From: CBDBCU01 sp965242615
GTDB lineage: Bacteria; Chloroflexota; Dehalococcoidia; Lucifugimonadales; UBA3495
Reading direction: 5' to 3'
Length of the DNA: 64,000 nucleotides
Assembly: GCA_965242615.1 (NCBI GenBank)
Contig: CBDESR010000005.1
Span: forward strand, 2,108,001 to 2,172,000
Positions 24,424-32,912 of the stretch are shown one piece after another; the first letter of the stretch is position 1, and each line of letters starts with the position of its first letter. Made by a program: the position numbers and the translations under genes. The notes under the pieces are model-generated. The model saw only the letters and a list, made by a program, of their open reading frames with translations, was not told the origin of the DNA and searched no databases.

Positions 24424-26709
24424 CTACTCTTTTTCGGCAATGGCTTCCAGGACGGCGCCGGGGGTTAGGGGGAGTTTGCGGATGCGGGCGCCGGTGGCGT
24501 GATAGACGGCGTTGGCTACGGCGGCCAGGGGCGGAATGATGGGGCCTTCGCCGACGCCGCGCAAGCCGAAGGGATGGCGGGGGTTGGGGACTTCGATGAT
24601 GACGGCGTCAATCATGGGCAGGTCAAGGGTGGTGGGCATCCGGTAGTCGAGGAAACTGGAGTTAGCCATCGTCCCGTCGGGGGTGTAGAAGTATTCCTCG
24701 TTCAAGGCCCAGCCGATGCCCTGGACGGTCGCCCCCTGAATCTGGCCTTCGACAAAGCTGGGGTGGACGGCTTGGCCGGCGTCGAGAAAGGCGGTGAAAC
24801 GGAGGATGTCGATTTTGCCGGTGTCGGGGTCAACGGCGACATCGACGATGTTGCCGGCAAAGATGGGGCCAACGCCGGTGGAGGCGGCGGAGGCGGAGCA
24901 GGTAACGGGACCGCCGGTACGCATCAGACGGCCGGCCAGTTCCTTGAAGGTGAGTTTGTCCTCGGTTTTGGTACAGACAAAGCTGCCGTCATGAAAGTCC
25001 ACATCGTCATCCTCGACTTCCCAGAGGAGGGCGGCGCGGTGTTTCATCCGGGTTTTGACTTCCTCGGCGGCGGCGATGGCGGCGAGGCCGGTGTCAAAGG
25101 CGGTGCGGCTGCCGCCGGTGTTGGCGGTGTAGCCGACGCTGTCGGTGTCGCCAACGGCGGGAAAGACATCCTCGGAAGCGATGCCGAGGACTTCGGCGGC
25201 CTGCATCGCAATGGCGGTGCGGGTGCCGCCAATGTCAACGGAGCCGGTAATCAGGTTGATGGTGCCGTTGCTGTTGACATTGATGGTAGCGGAGGAGGTT
25301 TGGCCGCCCTGGGCGCGGAAGGCGACGGCGACGCCGCGGCCGCGGTTGGGGCCGCCCAAGGGAGCGGAGTAGTGGGGATGGTTCAACATTGCTTCCTCGA
25401 GTTCGCGGCAGCCAAAGACGGCGTGGGGGACGCCGTTGGGCATACGGTCGCCCGTTTTGACGGCGTTTTTGAGGCGCAGTTCCATCGGGTCGATGCCTAG
25501 TTCCTCGGCCAGTTCGTCGATGGCGCATTCGACGGTAAAGGCGGCTTGGGGCTGGCCGGGGGCGCGGTAGGATTGGGCTTTCTGCTTGTTGCAGACTACA
25601 TCGTAGCCGTCCACCAGGACGTGGTCGAGGTTGTAGGAGCCAAAGCCGGTGATGGCGCCGCCGCCGACCGGGGCGCCGGGGAAAGCGCCGGCTTCATAGA
25701 CCATATAGACCTGGCCGGCGGTGAGTTTGCCATCCCTTTTTGCGCCGAGTTTGACCTGCATATAGGTGGCGGAGGCCGGGCCGCTGCCCTCGAAGACTTC
25801 CTTGCGGCTCATGGCGATTTTGACGGGGCGGCCGGCTTTTTTAGCCAGGGCGGCGGTAACCGGGGCCAAGTAGGTTACGCCTTTCGCGCCAAAGCCGCCG
25901 CCGATTTCCATGGGGATGACTTTGACCATGGACTCCGGGACGCGGAGGATGGCGGCGGTGGCGGCGCGGACGGCAAAGGCGCCTTGGGTGCTGGTCCAGA
26001 CGGTCAGGCGGCCGTCGGGGGACCATTGGGCGGTGGCGACATGGGGTTCGATGTAGCCTTGATGGACGGTTTGGGTTTCGTATTCCCGTTCGAGGATGAC
26101 GTCGGCTTGGGCAAAGCCCTGTTCGACATCGCCCATTTTGTGCTGCAAGTGGCCGGCGATGTTGCTACGCTGGCCGGTGTCGTCGCCGGGGCCGAAGCGT
26201 TCGACCCGAAAGCGGGTGGTCATATCGTCGTGGAGCAAGGGGGCGTCGGGTTTGAGGGCGTCGTGCAAGTCGAGGACTACGGGCAACACTTCATAGTCCA
26301 CGGCAATAAGGGAGAGGGCTTGCTCGGCGATGTGGGGACTGGTGGCGGCAACGGCGGCGACAGCGTGGCCGCGATAGAGGACTTTGCGGTAGGCAAGGAT
26401 GTTTTCGGCGATGATGCGGGGGTTCTGCTGGAAGTTTTCGTAGTCGATGGCGGGCTGGTGCTGGACGATGGGGAAGTCAGCGGCGGTGGCCACAGCCATT
26501 ACGCCGGGGAGGGCGGCGGCTTTGCTGGTGTCGATGCTGCGGATGCGGGCGTGGGCGTGGGGGCTACGGAGGATTTTGCCGTGGAGCATACCGGGCAGGT
26601 TGAGGTCGGCGCCGAAACGGGCGGCGCCGGTTACTTTGTCAAAGCCGTCGTGGCGCGGGGGACGGGTGCCAACTACGCGGTACTGATCGGGGGCGGCTAC
26701 GGTGGTCAT
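24424..26709 (-). CDS. Molybdenum hydroxylase large subunit (xanthine dehydrogenase/CoxL family)
   Basis: The 761-residue protein matches the molybdopterin-cytosine-dinucleotide subunit of xanthine dehydrogenase type enzymes. Landmarks are GAARFGADLNLPGMLHGKIL, IGGGFGAKGVTYLAPVTAAL, SYRAPGQPQAAF, GSVDIGGTRTAIAMQAAEVLG and the C-terminal GVGEGPIIPP carrying the catalytic Glu. The active-site loop is YRAPGQ, not the AYxCSFR of form I CO dehydrogenase, so a hydroxylase of a heteroaromatic or aldehyde is more likely. AAGGAGG lies 7 bp before the ATG. The small Fe-S and medium FAD subunits that usually accompany it are not adjacent, so it is an orphan here. Confidence 0.92.
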   Translation of the reverse strand: MTTVAAPDQYRVVGTRPPRHDGFDKVTGAARFGADLNLPGMLHGKILRSPHAHARIRSIDTSKAAALPGVMAVATAADFPIVQHQPAIDYENFQQNPRIIAENILAYRKVLYRGHAVAAVAATSPHIAEQALSLIAVDYEVLPVVLDLHDALKPDAPLLHDDMTTRFRVERFGPGDDTGQRSNIAGHLQHKMGDVEQGFAQADVILEREYETQTVHQGYIEPHVATAQWSPDGRLTVWTSTQGAFAVRAATAAILRVPESMVKVIPMEIGGGFGAKGVTYLAPVTAALAKKAGRPVKIAMSRKEVFEGSGPASATYMQVKLGAKRDGKLTAGQVYMVYEAGAFPGAPVGGGAITGFGSYNLDHVLVDGYDVVCNKQKAQSYRAPGQPQAAFTVECAIDELAEELGIDPMELRLKNAVKTGDRMPNGVPHAVFGCRELEEAMLNHPHYSAPLGGPNRGRGVAVAFRAQGGQTSSATINVNSNGTINLITGSVDIGGTRTAIAMQAAEVLGIASEDVFPAVGDTDSVGYTANTGGSRTAFDTGLAAIAAAEEVKTRMKHRAALLWEVEDDDVDFHDGSFVCTKTEDKLTFKELAGRLMRTGGPVTCSASAASTGVGPIFAGNIVDVAVDPDTGKIDILRFTAFLDAGQAVHPSFVEGQIQGATVQGIGWALNEEYFYTPDGTMANSSFLDYRMPTTLDLPMIDAVIIEVPNPRHPFGLRGVGEGPIIPPLAAVANAVYHATGARIRKLPLTPGAVLEAIAEKE

Positions 26710-26825
26710 CGGCGGCCTCCTTGCGGATTCGCAGTTTTATGGTAAGCGGGATGTTGGCGGTAGTTTAGGGAATGCGGCGGGATGTGTCAAATGGGGGGAT
26801 TAGGAGGAGTTGACGCGGCGGCCTG

Positions 26826-26834
26826 TGCTATACT
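26826..26834 (+). promoter_or_regulatory. Extended -10 promoter of the triplicated gene cluster
   Basis: TGCTATACT (26826-26834) is an extended -10 element; TTGACG at 26810-26815 is too close (13 bp) to be an ordinary -35 box. It is about 75 bp before the first paralog. Confidence 0.4.
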
Positions 26835-26909
26835 GGCGGCGGATTTTCCGGGCGGGACGGGTGCGGTAAGCGGCAACTAATTTGGCCCGGGAGACGATTG
26901 GGGGCAAGT

Positions 26910-27191
26910 ATGGCTTATGGGGATTACACGCCGGGGGAAATGGTGGCCAAGGGCGAGGCGATTTATTTGGAGCGGATACAGCCCTTGGTCGAGCCGGCGG
27001 AGAGTGGGAAGTATGTTGCCATTGACATCGAGAGCGGCGACTACGAGATCGACGTCGAAGACCCTTATGCTTTCCAGCGGCTGGTGGCGCGGCGGCCGGA
27101 GGGCGTGTTTTATGGGGTTCGGGTAGGTTATTGGTCGCCGGATGGGCGGCCGGTTTCCGGCTATCTCGGGTTCTGGCCGCGCAATGATTAG
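26910..27191 (+). CDS. Aspartic-protease partner protein, copy 1 of 3
   Basis: A 93-residue protein starting MAYGDYTPGE. It has the family core GEAIYLERIQPLVEP, GKYVAIDIESGDYEID and FYGVRVGYW, known from a widespread short protein encoded directly upstream of clan AA DTGF aspartic proteases, where the pair is thought to form a toxin-antitoxin-like module. Copies 2 and 3 follow, then the protease. The frame is open upstream to a TTG (26898), but the ATG matches copies 2 and 3 exactly. Confidence 0.75.
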   Translation: MAYGDYTPGEMVAKGEAIYLERIQPLVEPAESGKYVAIDIESGDYEIDVEDPYAFQRLVARRPEGVFYGVRVGYWSPDGRPVSGYLGFWPRND

Positions 27192-27234
27192 CGGGCGGGT
27201 GGGGCAAGATTTGCAAGAGGATAGGGAGGGCAAT

Positions 27235-27516
27235 ATGGCTTATGGGGATTACGCGCCGGGGGAAATTTCGGACCGGGGGGAAGCGATTTATCTGGAGCGG
27301 ATATTTCCCTTGCTGGGCCAAGGTGAAAAGGGGAAGTTCGTTTCCATTGACATTGAGAGCGGCGACTACGAGATCGACGCGGAAGACCCTTATGCTTTTC
27401 AGCGGCTGGTGGAGCGGCGGCCGGCGGGCGTCTTTTACGGGGTTCGGGTGGGTTATTGGGCGCCGGATGGCCGGCCGGTATCCGGCTATCTAGGGTTCTG
27501 GCCGCGCAATGATTAG
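27235..27516 (+). CDS. Aspartic-protease partner protein, copy 2 of 3
   Basis: A 93-residue paralog nearly identical in layout to copy 1, with Ala for Thr at position 7 and ESGDYEIDAEDPYAFQRLV in the core. Its reading frame is open upstream through ATGATTAGCGGGCGGGTGGG (27185-27204), which resembles the start of the protease gene (MISG-V...). That segment is in frame with this copy, so a longer product beginning MISGRVGQDLQ is possible. GGGAGGG lies just before the ATG chosen here. Confidence 0.72.
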   Translation: MAYGDYAPGEISDRGEAIYLERIFPLLGQGEKGKFVSIDIESGDYEIDAEDPYAFQRLVERRPAGVFYGVRVGYWAPDGRPVSGYLGFWPRND

Positions 27517-27559
27517 CGGGCGGGTGGGGCAAGATTTGCAAGGGGATATGGAGGACAAT

Positions 27560-27844
27560 ATGGCTTATGGGGATTACGCACCGGGGGAAATTACGGCTCG
27601 GGGGGAAGCCATTTATTTGGAGCGGATATTTCCCACGCTGGGACCGGAGGAGTCGGGAAAGCACGTCTCCATTGACATCGAGAGCGGCGACTATGAGATC
27701 GACGCCGAGCAGCCCTATGCCATGCTGCGATTGCGGGAGCGGCGGCCGGAGGGCGTCTTTTACGGAGTTCGGGTGGGGTGTTGGTCTCCGGATGGACACC
27801 CGGTCTCCGGGTTCATCGGTGTAGGGCCGCGGGTAGCCCGATGA
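27560..27844 (+). CDS. Aspartic-protease partner protein, copy 3 of 3
   Basis: A 94-residue paralog and the most diverged: ITARGEAIYLERIFPTLGP and YAMLRLRERRPEGVF replace the YAFQRLV segment, and the end is FIGVGPRVAR rather than FWPRND. A protease-start-like segment (MISGRVGQDLQ) again lies in frame upstream, from 27509. GGAGG is 5 bp before the ATG. Its stop overlaps the ATG of the aspartic protease by 4 bp, so this is the copy translationally coupled to the protease. Confidence 0.75.
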   Translation: MAYGDYAPGEITARGEAIYLERIFPTLGPEESGKHVSIDIESGDYEIDAEQPYAMLRLRERRPEGVFYGVRVGCWSPDGHPVSGFIGVGPRVAR

Positions 27845-28215
27845 TTAGCGGGTGGGTGAGCAGCGAGTTCCAAGCGGTGGTGGAAATCACTTTAATCGGC
27901 GACGCTGGGCCACACGAGCCGGTTGAGGTAGTTTTGGACACCGGGTTTCAGGGCTATCTTGTCTTGCCTGCCAACGTTATTCGGGAACTGGGATTACAGT
28001 ATCCTGAAGAAGAGACCGTCGTACTGGCGGATGGGCAACGGGTTCAGCTGAACAGCTACATCGCTACAGCAGTGTGGCATGACCGGCCGCGGCTGGTGAT
28101 TGTTCTGGAAGGGGAAAGCACGCCGCTGATGGGGACTTTTTTGTTGCGGGGCAGCCGGGTTACTTTGGATATGGAGGCTGGGGGCGGGGTGAGTATCGAG
28201 GAGCTTTCGCCTTAA
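27841..28215 (+). CDS. Clan AA aspartic protease (DTGF family)
   Basis: A 124-residue single-domain retropepsin-like protein. VEVVLDTGFQGYLVLPANVI holds the DTGF catalytic motif, with Asp at about residue 38; ADGQRVQLNSYIATAVW and STPLMGTFLLRGSRVTLDM give the flap and the second strand typical of this family. Active enzymes would be dimers. The ATG overlaps copy 3 of the partner gene (ATGA). It is AT-richer than its flanks. A role in a toxin-antitoxin-like or regulated proteolysis module is inferred from the known gene pairing. Confidence 0.82.
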   Translation: MISGWVSSEFQAVVEITLIGDAGPHEPVEVVLDTGFQGYLVLPANVIRELGLQYPEEETVVLADGQRVQLNSYIATAVWHDRPRLVIVLEGESTPLMGTFLLRGSRVTLDMEAGGGVSIEELSP

Positions 28216-28240
28216 CTATGATGGGCGGGGATAGTTTGCT

Positions 28241-29242
28241 TTGGAAGTGATTTTTGACCGGGGCGTTTATCTGCCGGAGGTGGACTTGTGGCTGGATTCC
28301 CGGCGCAAGCAGGAGATGGGGCTGATTTCTCATGCCCATTCGGACCATACGGCGCGGCATCAGCGGCCGATTTTGACCGGCAATACGGGGCGGCTGCTGG
28401 CGGATTATCTGCACCGGTCGGACCCGATTACGCTGGATTATGGGGAGCCGCTGGAGGGGGCGGGCTATACGCTGACGCTGTATCCGGCGGGGCATTGTTT
28501 GGGGTCGGCGCAAGCTCTGGTTACGAGTAAGGCGACCGGGGAGCGGCTGCTTTATACCGGGGATTTTAAGGCGCGGCCCAGTCCGATTAACGAGCCGCTG
28601 TTGCCGGTGGAGTGCGATATTCTGGTGATGGAGGCGACTTACGGCAAGCCGGAATATACTTTTCCGCCGGAGGATAATGTGCTGGAGACGGCGTATCGGA
28701 CGCTGCGGGTGTGGCTGGAACGGGGGGAACGGCCCATTGTGCAGGGTTGGCGGCTGGGCAAGGCGCAGGAGTTGATGCACTATCTGCTGGAAGCGGGGTT
28801 TGAGGTGGCGGTGGAGCCGGGGATTTACGAAGTGGCAGGGGCGTATCAGGAGGCGGGGGTGGAGTTTCCGGGGAGTTTCGGCTGTTTTAACGGGCATTGG
28901 GCCGAGGGGCAGGTGCTGGTGTGGCCGCCGGGGGGACGGCGCAAGAATGGGGACTTGAACCGCTATTTGGGCAAGCGGTATCTGGAGTTGACCGGGTGGG
29001 CGTCGGGGGCGCGGCGGCGGCAGTGGGGTCGGCCGGGGGATGCCAGCCTGCCCTACAGCGACCACGCCGATTTTAAGGATTTGGTAGATTATGTGGAGCG
29101 GGTGCAGCCGAAACGGGTTTATACGGTGAATGGCTTTCCCGACTTGGCGGCGCATTTGCGGACTTTGGGCTATCCGGCGGTGCATCTGGACGGGAAAAAC
29201 GGCGCGGGGGATAACGGCGGGTTTCAGATGAAGTTGGTTTAA
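28241..29242 (+). CDS. MBL-fold nuclease-like protein
   Basis: A 333-residue metallo-beta-lactamase fold protein, beginning at a TTG 11 bp after GGGG. SHAHSDHT (30-37) is the HxHxDH zinc motif; later YPAGHCLGSAQALV and YTGDFKARPSP give further metal ligands, and LPYSDHADFKDLVDYVE a final His. The pattern matches the exonuclease/mRNA 3'-end processing type (Lig-MBL or CPSF-like), without the long beta-CASP insert of RNase J. It lies right after the aspartic protease gene. Its usual DNA ligase partner is not beside it. Confidence 0.8.
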   Translation: MEVIFDRGVYLPEVDLWLDSRRKQEMGLISHAHSDHTARHQRPILTGNTGRLLADYLHRSDPITLDYGEPLEGAGYTLTLYPAGHCLGSAQALVTSKATGERLLYTGDFKARPSPINEPLLPVECDILVMEATYGKPEYTFPPEDNVLETAYRTLRVWLERGERPIVQGWRLGKAQELMHYLLEAGFEVAVEPGIYEVAGAYQEAGVEFPGSFGCFNGHWAEGQVLVWPPGGRRKNGDLNRYLGKRYLELTGWASGARRRQWGRPGDASLPYSDHADFKDLVDYVERVQPKRVYTVNGFPDLAAHLRTLGYPAVHLDGKNGAGDNGGFQMKLV

Positions 29243-29358
29243 GAGGAGGGGGACTTGTCCGGGCTGCGGACCGTCGGCCTGATTTTGCCCGTATCTGAGT
29301 TGACTTCAGCATGGCACCACGCCATTATGTTTTTAGGCAAACGGAGGGAGCGGCGGAA

Positions 29359-30786
29359 ATGACTCTGGCTAACTTTGCGAACCGGACGCTGTACCACGCA
29401 GACAATCTGGATGTCCTGCGCGGCATCAATTCTGCCACTGTCGATCTTATTGCCACTGACCCGCCTTTTAACAAGAGCCGGGACTTTCACGCCACCCCGG
29501 ACAGCTTGGCTAAAGGGGCTAAATTTGAGGATCGGTGGTCTTGGGATAAGGATGTTCATCCGGATTGGGTGGATGCAATCAAGGACGACTGGCCGGCGGT
29601 TTGGTCAGTCATCGAAACGGCGCGGGTATCGGCCGGGGATGATATGGCCGCGTTCCTGTGCTGGCTCGGCGTCCGGTTGATGGAGTGCCATCGGGTCTTG
29701 AAAGACACCGGCAGCATCTATTTGCATATCGACCATACGGCCCACGCTTATGCCAAGTGCCTGATGGATGGCATATTTGGCCGGCGCAATTTCAGGAACG
29801 AAATTGTCTGGTGCTATACCGGCCCGGCCAACACGCCCCGCTGGTTTTCCCGCAAACACGATACCATCCTGTTCTATTCCCGTTCCGGGGTCTTTACTTT
29901 TAACCGGGACGCGGTGCGGATTCCTTACAGCGATGCCTTTACCAAACGGCGGCAATACACCGAAGGGCAGCGCGGCATAACTGCCGGCTACGCTGAGGGC
30001 CGCACGGACGCCGAAGTAGCCGCTGCCTTTGGCCCGGGCAAGCCCATCGAAGACTGGTGGCCGGATATACCGGCCGGCGGCCAGATGCCCCGGGGCGAGC
30101 GCACGGGTTATCCGACCCAAAAGCCGTTGGCCTTGTACGAGCGGATAATCAAGGCGTCGAGCAATCCGGGGGACATAGTGCTTGACCCCTTTGCCGGTTG
30201 CGCCACTACGCCGGTAGCAGCGGAAAGGTTGGGGAGGCAATGGATTGGCATTGATATTTGGGACGGGGCTTATCAGACGGTTTTAGATCGTTTGCAGCGG
30301 GAATGTCTGGAGGTTCCGGGCGTCGAAAACATCCGCTTGCCGTTCAGCCAAGTGCATTACTGGACGGAGCCGCCAGAGCGTACCGACTATGACCCGTCGC
30401 CAGCGGTCCCTGACCTGCGGCTTAAAGTTATGCGGCCGCCGGAGCCGTGGGAAAGGCTGTCGCGGGATGAAATGACGGCCATCCTCGCGGCGGCGCAGGC
30501 AACTACGGAGGGCGTGATCTGCGCCGGTTGCGGGCGGGTATTGGAAATCGAGTTTATGGAGCTCGACCACATTACGCCCAAGTCGGACCGGGGAGCCAAT
30601 CACATCCTCAACCGTATCTTGTTGTGCCGCCCCTGTAACGGCCGGAAACGGGATACCTTAACTTTGCGGGGGCTGGTTCTGGAAAATCGCAAAGTGGGTT
30701 GGATGCGGAACGAAACACTGGCCAAGCTGGCCCAAGACAAGGCTCGGGAACGGGCGGAACAGGTGCGGGCTAACGGGGGCGCATAG
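29359..30786 (+). CDS. DNA methyltransferase fused to an HNH nuclease
   Basis: From the ATG at 29359 (GGAGGGAG 8 bp upstream) the protein has 475 residues. DPPF (34-37) and, later, GYPTQKPLALYERII and DPFAGCATTPVAAERLG (276-292) give a beta-class N6-adenine or N4-cytosine methylase with motif IV before motif I. After residue about 385 a zinc-type HNH domain follows: CAGC (388-391), MELDHITPKSD with the catalytic His404, and LLCRPCNGRKR with C423 and C426. Linking both activities in one chain suggests a self-contained restriction-modification enzyme. A frameshift-free linker (345-385) joins the parts. No partner gene is adjacent. Confidence 0.85.
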   Translation: MTLANFANRTLYHADNLDVLRGINSATVDLIATDPPFNKSRDFHATPDSLAKGAKFEDRWSWDKDVHPDWVDAIKDDWPAVWSVIETARVSAGDDMAAFLCWLGVRLMECHRVLKDTGSIYLHIDHTAHAYAKCLMDGIFGRRNFRNEIVWCYTGPANTPRWFSRKHDTILFYSRSGVFTFNRDAVRIPYSDAFTKRRQYTEGQRGITAGYAEGRTDAEVAAAFGPGKPIEDWWPDIPAGGQMPRGERTGYPTQKPLALYERIIKASSNPGDIVLDPFAGCATTPVAAERLGRQWIGIDIWDGAYQTVLDRLQRECLEVPGVENIRLPFSQVHYWTEPPERTDYDPSPAVPDLRLKVMRPPEPWERLSRDEMTAILAAAQATTEGVICAGCGRVLEIEFMELDHITPKSDRGANHILNRILLCRPCNGRKRDTLTLRGLVLENRKVGWMRNETLAKLAQDKARERAEQVRANGGA

Positions 30787-30836
30787 ATTAAGCGGTGGGG
30801 GAACGGGGATAACACAGGGGCTGAGTACGGGTTATG

Positions 30837-31388
30837 GCCGGGGCGGCGGCTTTTGGCCGCCCCGGCAGGTTGGGGTTTGCCTATTGCTGTGGGGTAGTAG
30901 TTCGCTGGGGGGCGGAACCCGTGGCCACGGGTTCCGCCCGTGCGGGAGGCGGTTGGCTAGTCTGGCCATGCGGGTTGCCAAACACCGGTTGGACTTCTGG
31001 CTACCTATTCCGGCTTTGCCCGACCAGATTTGCCGGACGGCAACGGACCTTGTAGTGGCTACTGGCGCCGGTTGGTATGGTTGCCATTCCGGCGGGTTGG
31101 CCCAGTCCAGCTACCGTTGGTTGAACTGCCTCCAGTCAACCTGTAACTCCAGCTCCTATAGGGAAGGGGTAGCGGTTTGGCGGCGGTTGGGATTTGCCGT
31201 TTTCCGCTGCTCCGGTGGGGGAAAGGGAATTCCTTAGTTCCGGTTCCCCGGAGGTAGGAGCAGGGACGCTTGACGGCCGCAGGGGCCGAGGGCGTCCACA
31301 GCGCGCTGTGAGCTGTATTTCACGGTAAGCTAGCGTATCGTTTTGAGACCCGGCGTCCCGGGGCTAGGTCTGACCTTCGCAGTTTTTA
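30837..31388. ncRNA. Highly structured non-coding region (candidate RNA)
   Basis: About 550 bp without a convincing gene. It contains an 11-bp hairpin (GCCGGGGCGGC at 30837-30847 with 30856-30866), a perfect 30-bp palindrome (30910-30939), a long-range pair GCTCCTA (31152-31158)/TAGGAGC (31255-31261), the hairpin GGACGC (31264-31269)/GCGTCC (31292-31297) with an inner GGCC pair, and AGACC (31346-31350)/GGTCT (31367-31371) followed by a T run at 31383. I looked for tmRNA, RNase P, SRP and 6S landmarks and did not find them. The strand is uncertain; the T run favours plus. Confidence 0.35.
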
Positions 31389-31472
31389 TTATGGGGGCGG
31401 GATTGGTAGTTGTCAAGATGGTTTAAGACGGATTTTCGGGAATTGAGAAATTGGATTTTGGTATGGGGTACG

Positions 31473-31529
31473 GCGGGGGAACTTTTGTAAAAGTTCCCCC
31501 GCACCCCCTCAAAATTTTTGAGTTGGGGG
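31473..31529. repeat. Two adjacent long hairpins
   Basis: GCGGGGGAACTTTT (31473-31486) pairs perfectly with AAAAGTTCCCCCGC (31489-31502), and CCCCC-TCAAAA (31504-31514) pairs with TTTTTGAG-GGGGG (31515-31529, with two unpaired T). The rest of 31389-31724 has only GGGAT-like short repeats and no gene; the stretch probably separates the structured RNA from the pgi operon. Confidence 0.6.
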
Positions 31530-31724
31530 AGTCTGTGAGTTTCGAGAAGTGGTTTAAGGCGGGCATTTCAGATTCCTCGGCTGTCGCCTCGGAATGACAT
31601 GGGTAACAGTAGTATAGGGGAATGACCGGATAAGGTAGGATGGGATGGGTGGTTTGGGCGGGGTTGATTTGGTATGGTATCCTGTAATGCCGATGGGGTT
31701 GACAATAAGCGGGAGCCGGGCGGG

Positions 31725-32912
31725 ATGAGTAGGGCCGCCCAAGGTCAGGATTGGCACAATTGGCACAGGAGGGGGCAAGTGCTGCGGGAAGCGATGCAAG
31801 GGGAGAAATTTTTGGGGGAGTATGCCCCGGCAGTGGCGGCGGCTTTGGCGGAACTGGACGCCGACCGGGTGGTGTCTCGCATCCGGGAGGGGGATTATCG
31901 GGTGTGGCGGGAGTCGCCGACGGAGATTGTGGACCGCCTGGGGTGGATGTCGGTTATCGGGGAGATGCAGGGGCGCATTGGGGAGCTGACGGCTTTTGCC
32001 GAGGAAGTGCGGGCGGCCGGCTATCGTCATGTGGTTTTGCTGGGGATGGGCGGGAGCAGTTTGGGGCCGGAGGTGCTGCGGCGTACTTGCGGCAGTCAGC
32101 CGGGCTTTCCGCAACTGCTGCTGCTGGACTCGACTTTGCCGTCGTGGACGCAGGCGGTGGAGGGGGTGATTGACCCGGCGGAAACGCTGTTTCTGGTATC
32201 GTCCAAGTCGGGGTCGTCGATTGAACCGAACAGCCTGTACGCTCACTTTCGGGAGGTAATAGCGGCAAGGAAAGGGGCGGCGGCCGGGGAGAATTTCGCC
32301 GCCATTACGGATCCGGGGACGGTTCTGGAAAAGTTGGGCCGGGAGCAGGGATTTCGAGAGGTTTTCCTGAATCCGCCGGAGGTGGGCGGCCGCTATTCGG
32401 TGCTGTCTTGCTTTGGATTGGTGCCGGCGGCGTTGATTGGGCTGGATTTGGGTTTGCTGCTGGGACGGGCGGCGGCGATGCGGGAACGGTGCGACATTGA
32501 GCGCGCCGGGGATAATCCGGGGGCGTGGCTGGGGACGGTTTTGGGTGTCCTGACCAAGGCGGGGCGGGACAAGCTGACGCTGCTGGCGTCGCCGGGGGTG
32601 GCCGGGTTCAGTCTGTGGGTGGAGCAGATGCTGGCGGAAGGTCTGGGCAAGGAGGGTTCGGGGATTATTCCGGTGGCCGGGGAGCCGGAGTTGCCGCCGC
32701 AAGGGTATGGCAGCGATCGGTTTTTTGTCTATCTGCGGTTGGCGGCGGAGGATAACGCCGCTTTGGATGGGCGGGCGGCGGCGTTGGCGGCGGCCGGCCA
32801 TCCGGTAGTGCGGCTGGATCTGGCGGACGGGTATGATTTGGGGGGCGGAGTTTTACCGGTGGGAGTATGCTACGTCCATTGCCGGGCGGTTGCTGAATTT
32901 GCATCCCTTTGA
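31725..32912 (+). CDS. pgi: Glucose-6-phosphate isomerase, first part (frameshifted gene)
   Basis: This frame gives 395 residues: an N-terminal lead-in, LLGMGGSSLGPEVLRRT (first SIS domain), LVSSKSGSSIEPNSLYAHF and a second sugar-binding part up to RLDLADGYDLGG. After this the frame runs into 20 unrelated residues and stops. The matching continuation, AEFYRWEYATSIAGRLL, is in another frame from 32833. The join is at a run of six G (around 32840-32846); losing one G would restore one reading frame. The sequence resembles the isomerase domain of bifunctional transaldolase/isomerase proteins, and it sits with gnd and zwf. An ATG at 31674 is also open; I prefer 31725 because the start region before it looks promoter-like. 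Confidence 0.8.
   Translation: MSRAAQGQDWHNWHRRGQVLREAMQGEKFLGEYAPAVAAALAELDADRVVSRIREGDYRVWRESPTEIVDRLGWMSVIGEMQGRIGELTAFAEEVRAAGYRHVVLLGMGGSSLGPEVLRRTCGSQPGFPQLLLLDSTLPSWTQAVEGVIDPAETLFLVSSKSGSSIEPNSLYAHFREVIAARKGAAAGENFAAITDPGTVLEKLGREQGFREVFLNPPEVGGRYSVLSCFGLVPAALIGLDLGLLLGRAAAMRERCDIERAGDNPGAWLGTVLGVLTKAGRDKLTLLASPGVAGFSLWVEQMLAEGLGKEGSGIIPVAGEPELPPQGYGSDRFFVYLRLAAEDNAALDGRAAALAAAGHPVVRLDLADGYDLGGGVLPVGVCYVHCRAVAEFASL

Noticed and set aside
25546..26745. 399-residue plus-strand ORF and the 333-residue ORF at 24499-25500
   Set aside because: Both are Gly/Asp-rich shadows of the molybdenum hydroxylase gene; the minus frame holds the conserved family motifs.
30834..31237. Two overlapping plus-strand ORFs of 73 and 117 residues
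   Set aside because: They run through long hairpins and palindromes, have no ribosome site and read as Cys/Trp/Ser-rich noise; the stretch is better described as structured non-coding DNA.
30837..31388. tmRNA, RNase P RNA, SRP RNA or group II intron domain V
   Set aside because: The TTCGA-type tRNA-like end, GAGGAAAGTCC, the SRP GGAAG/AGCAG loop and a proper domain V stem were looked for and not found.
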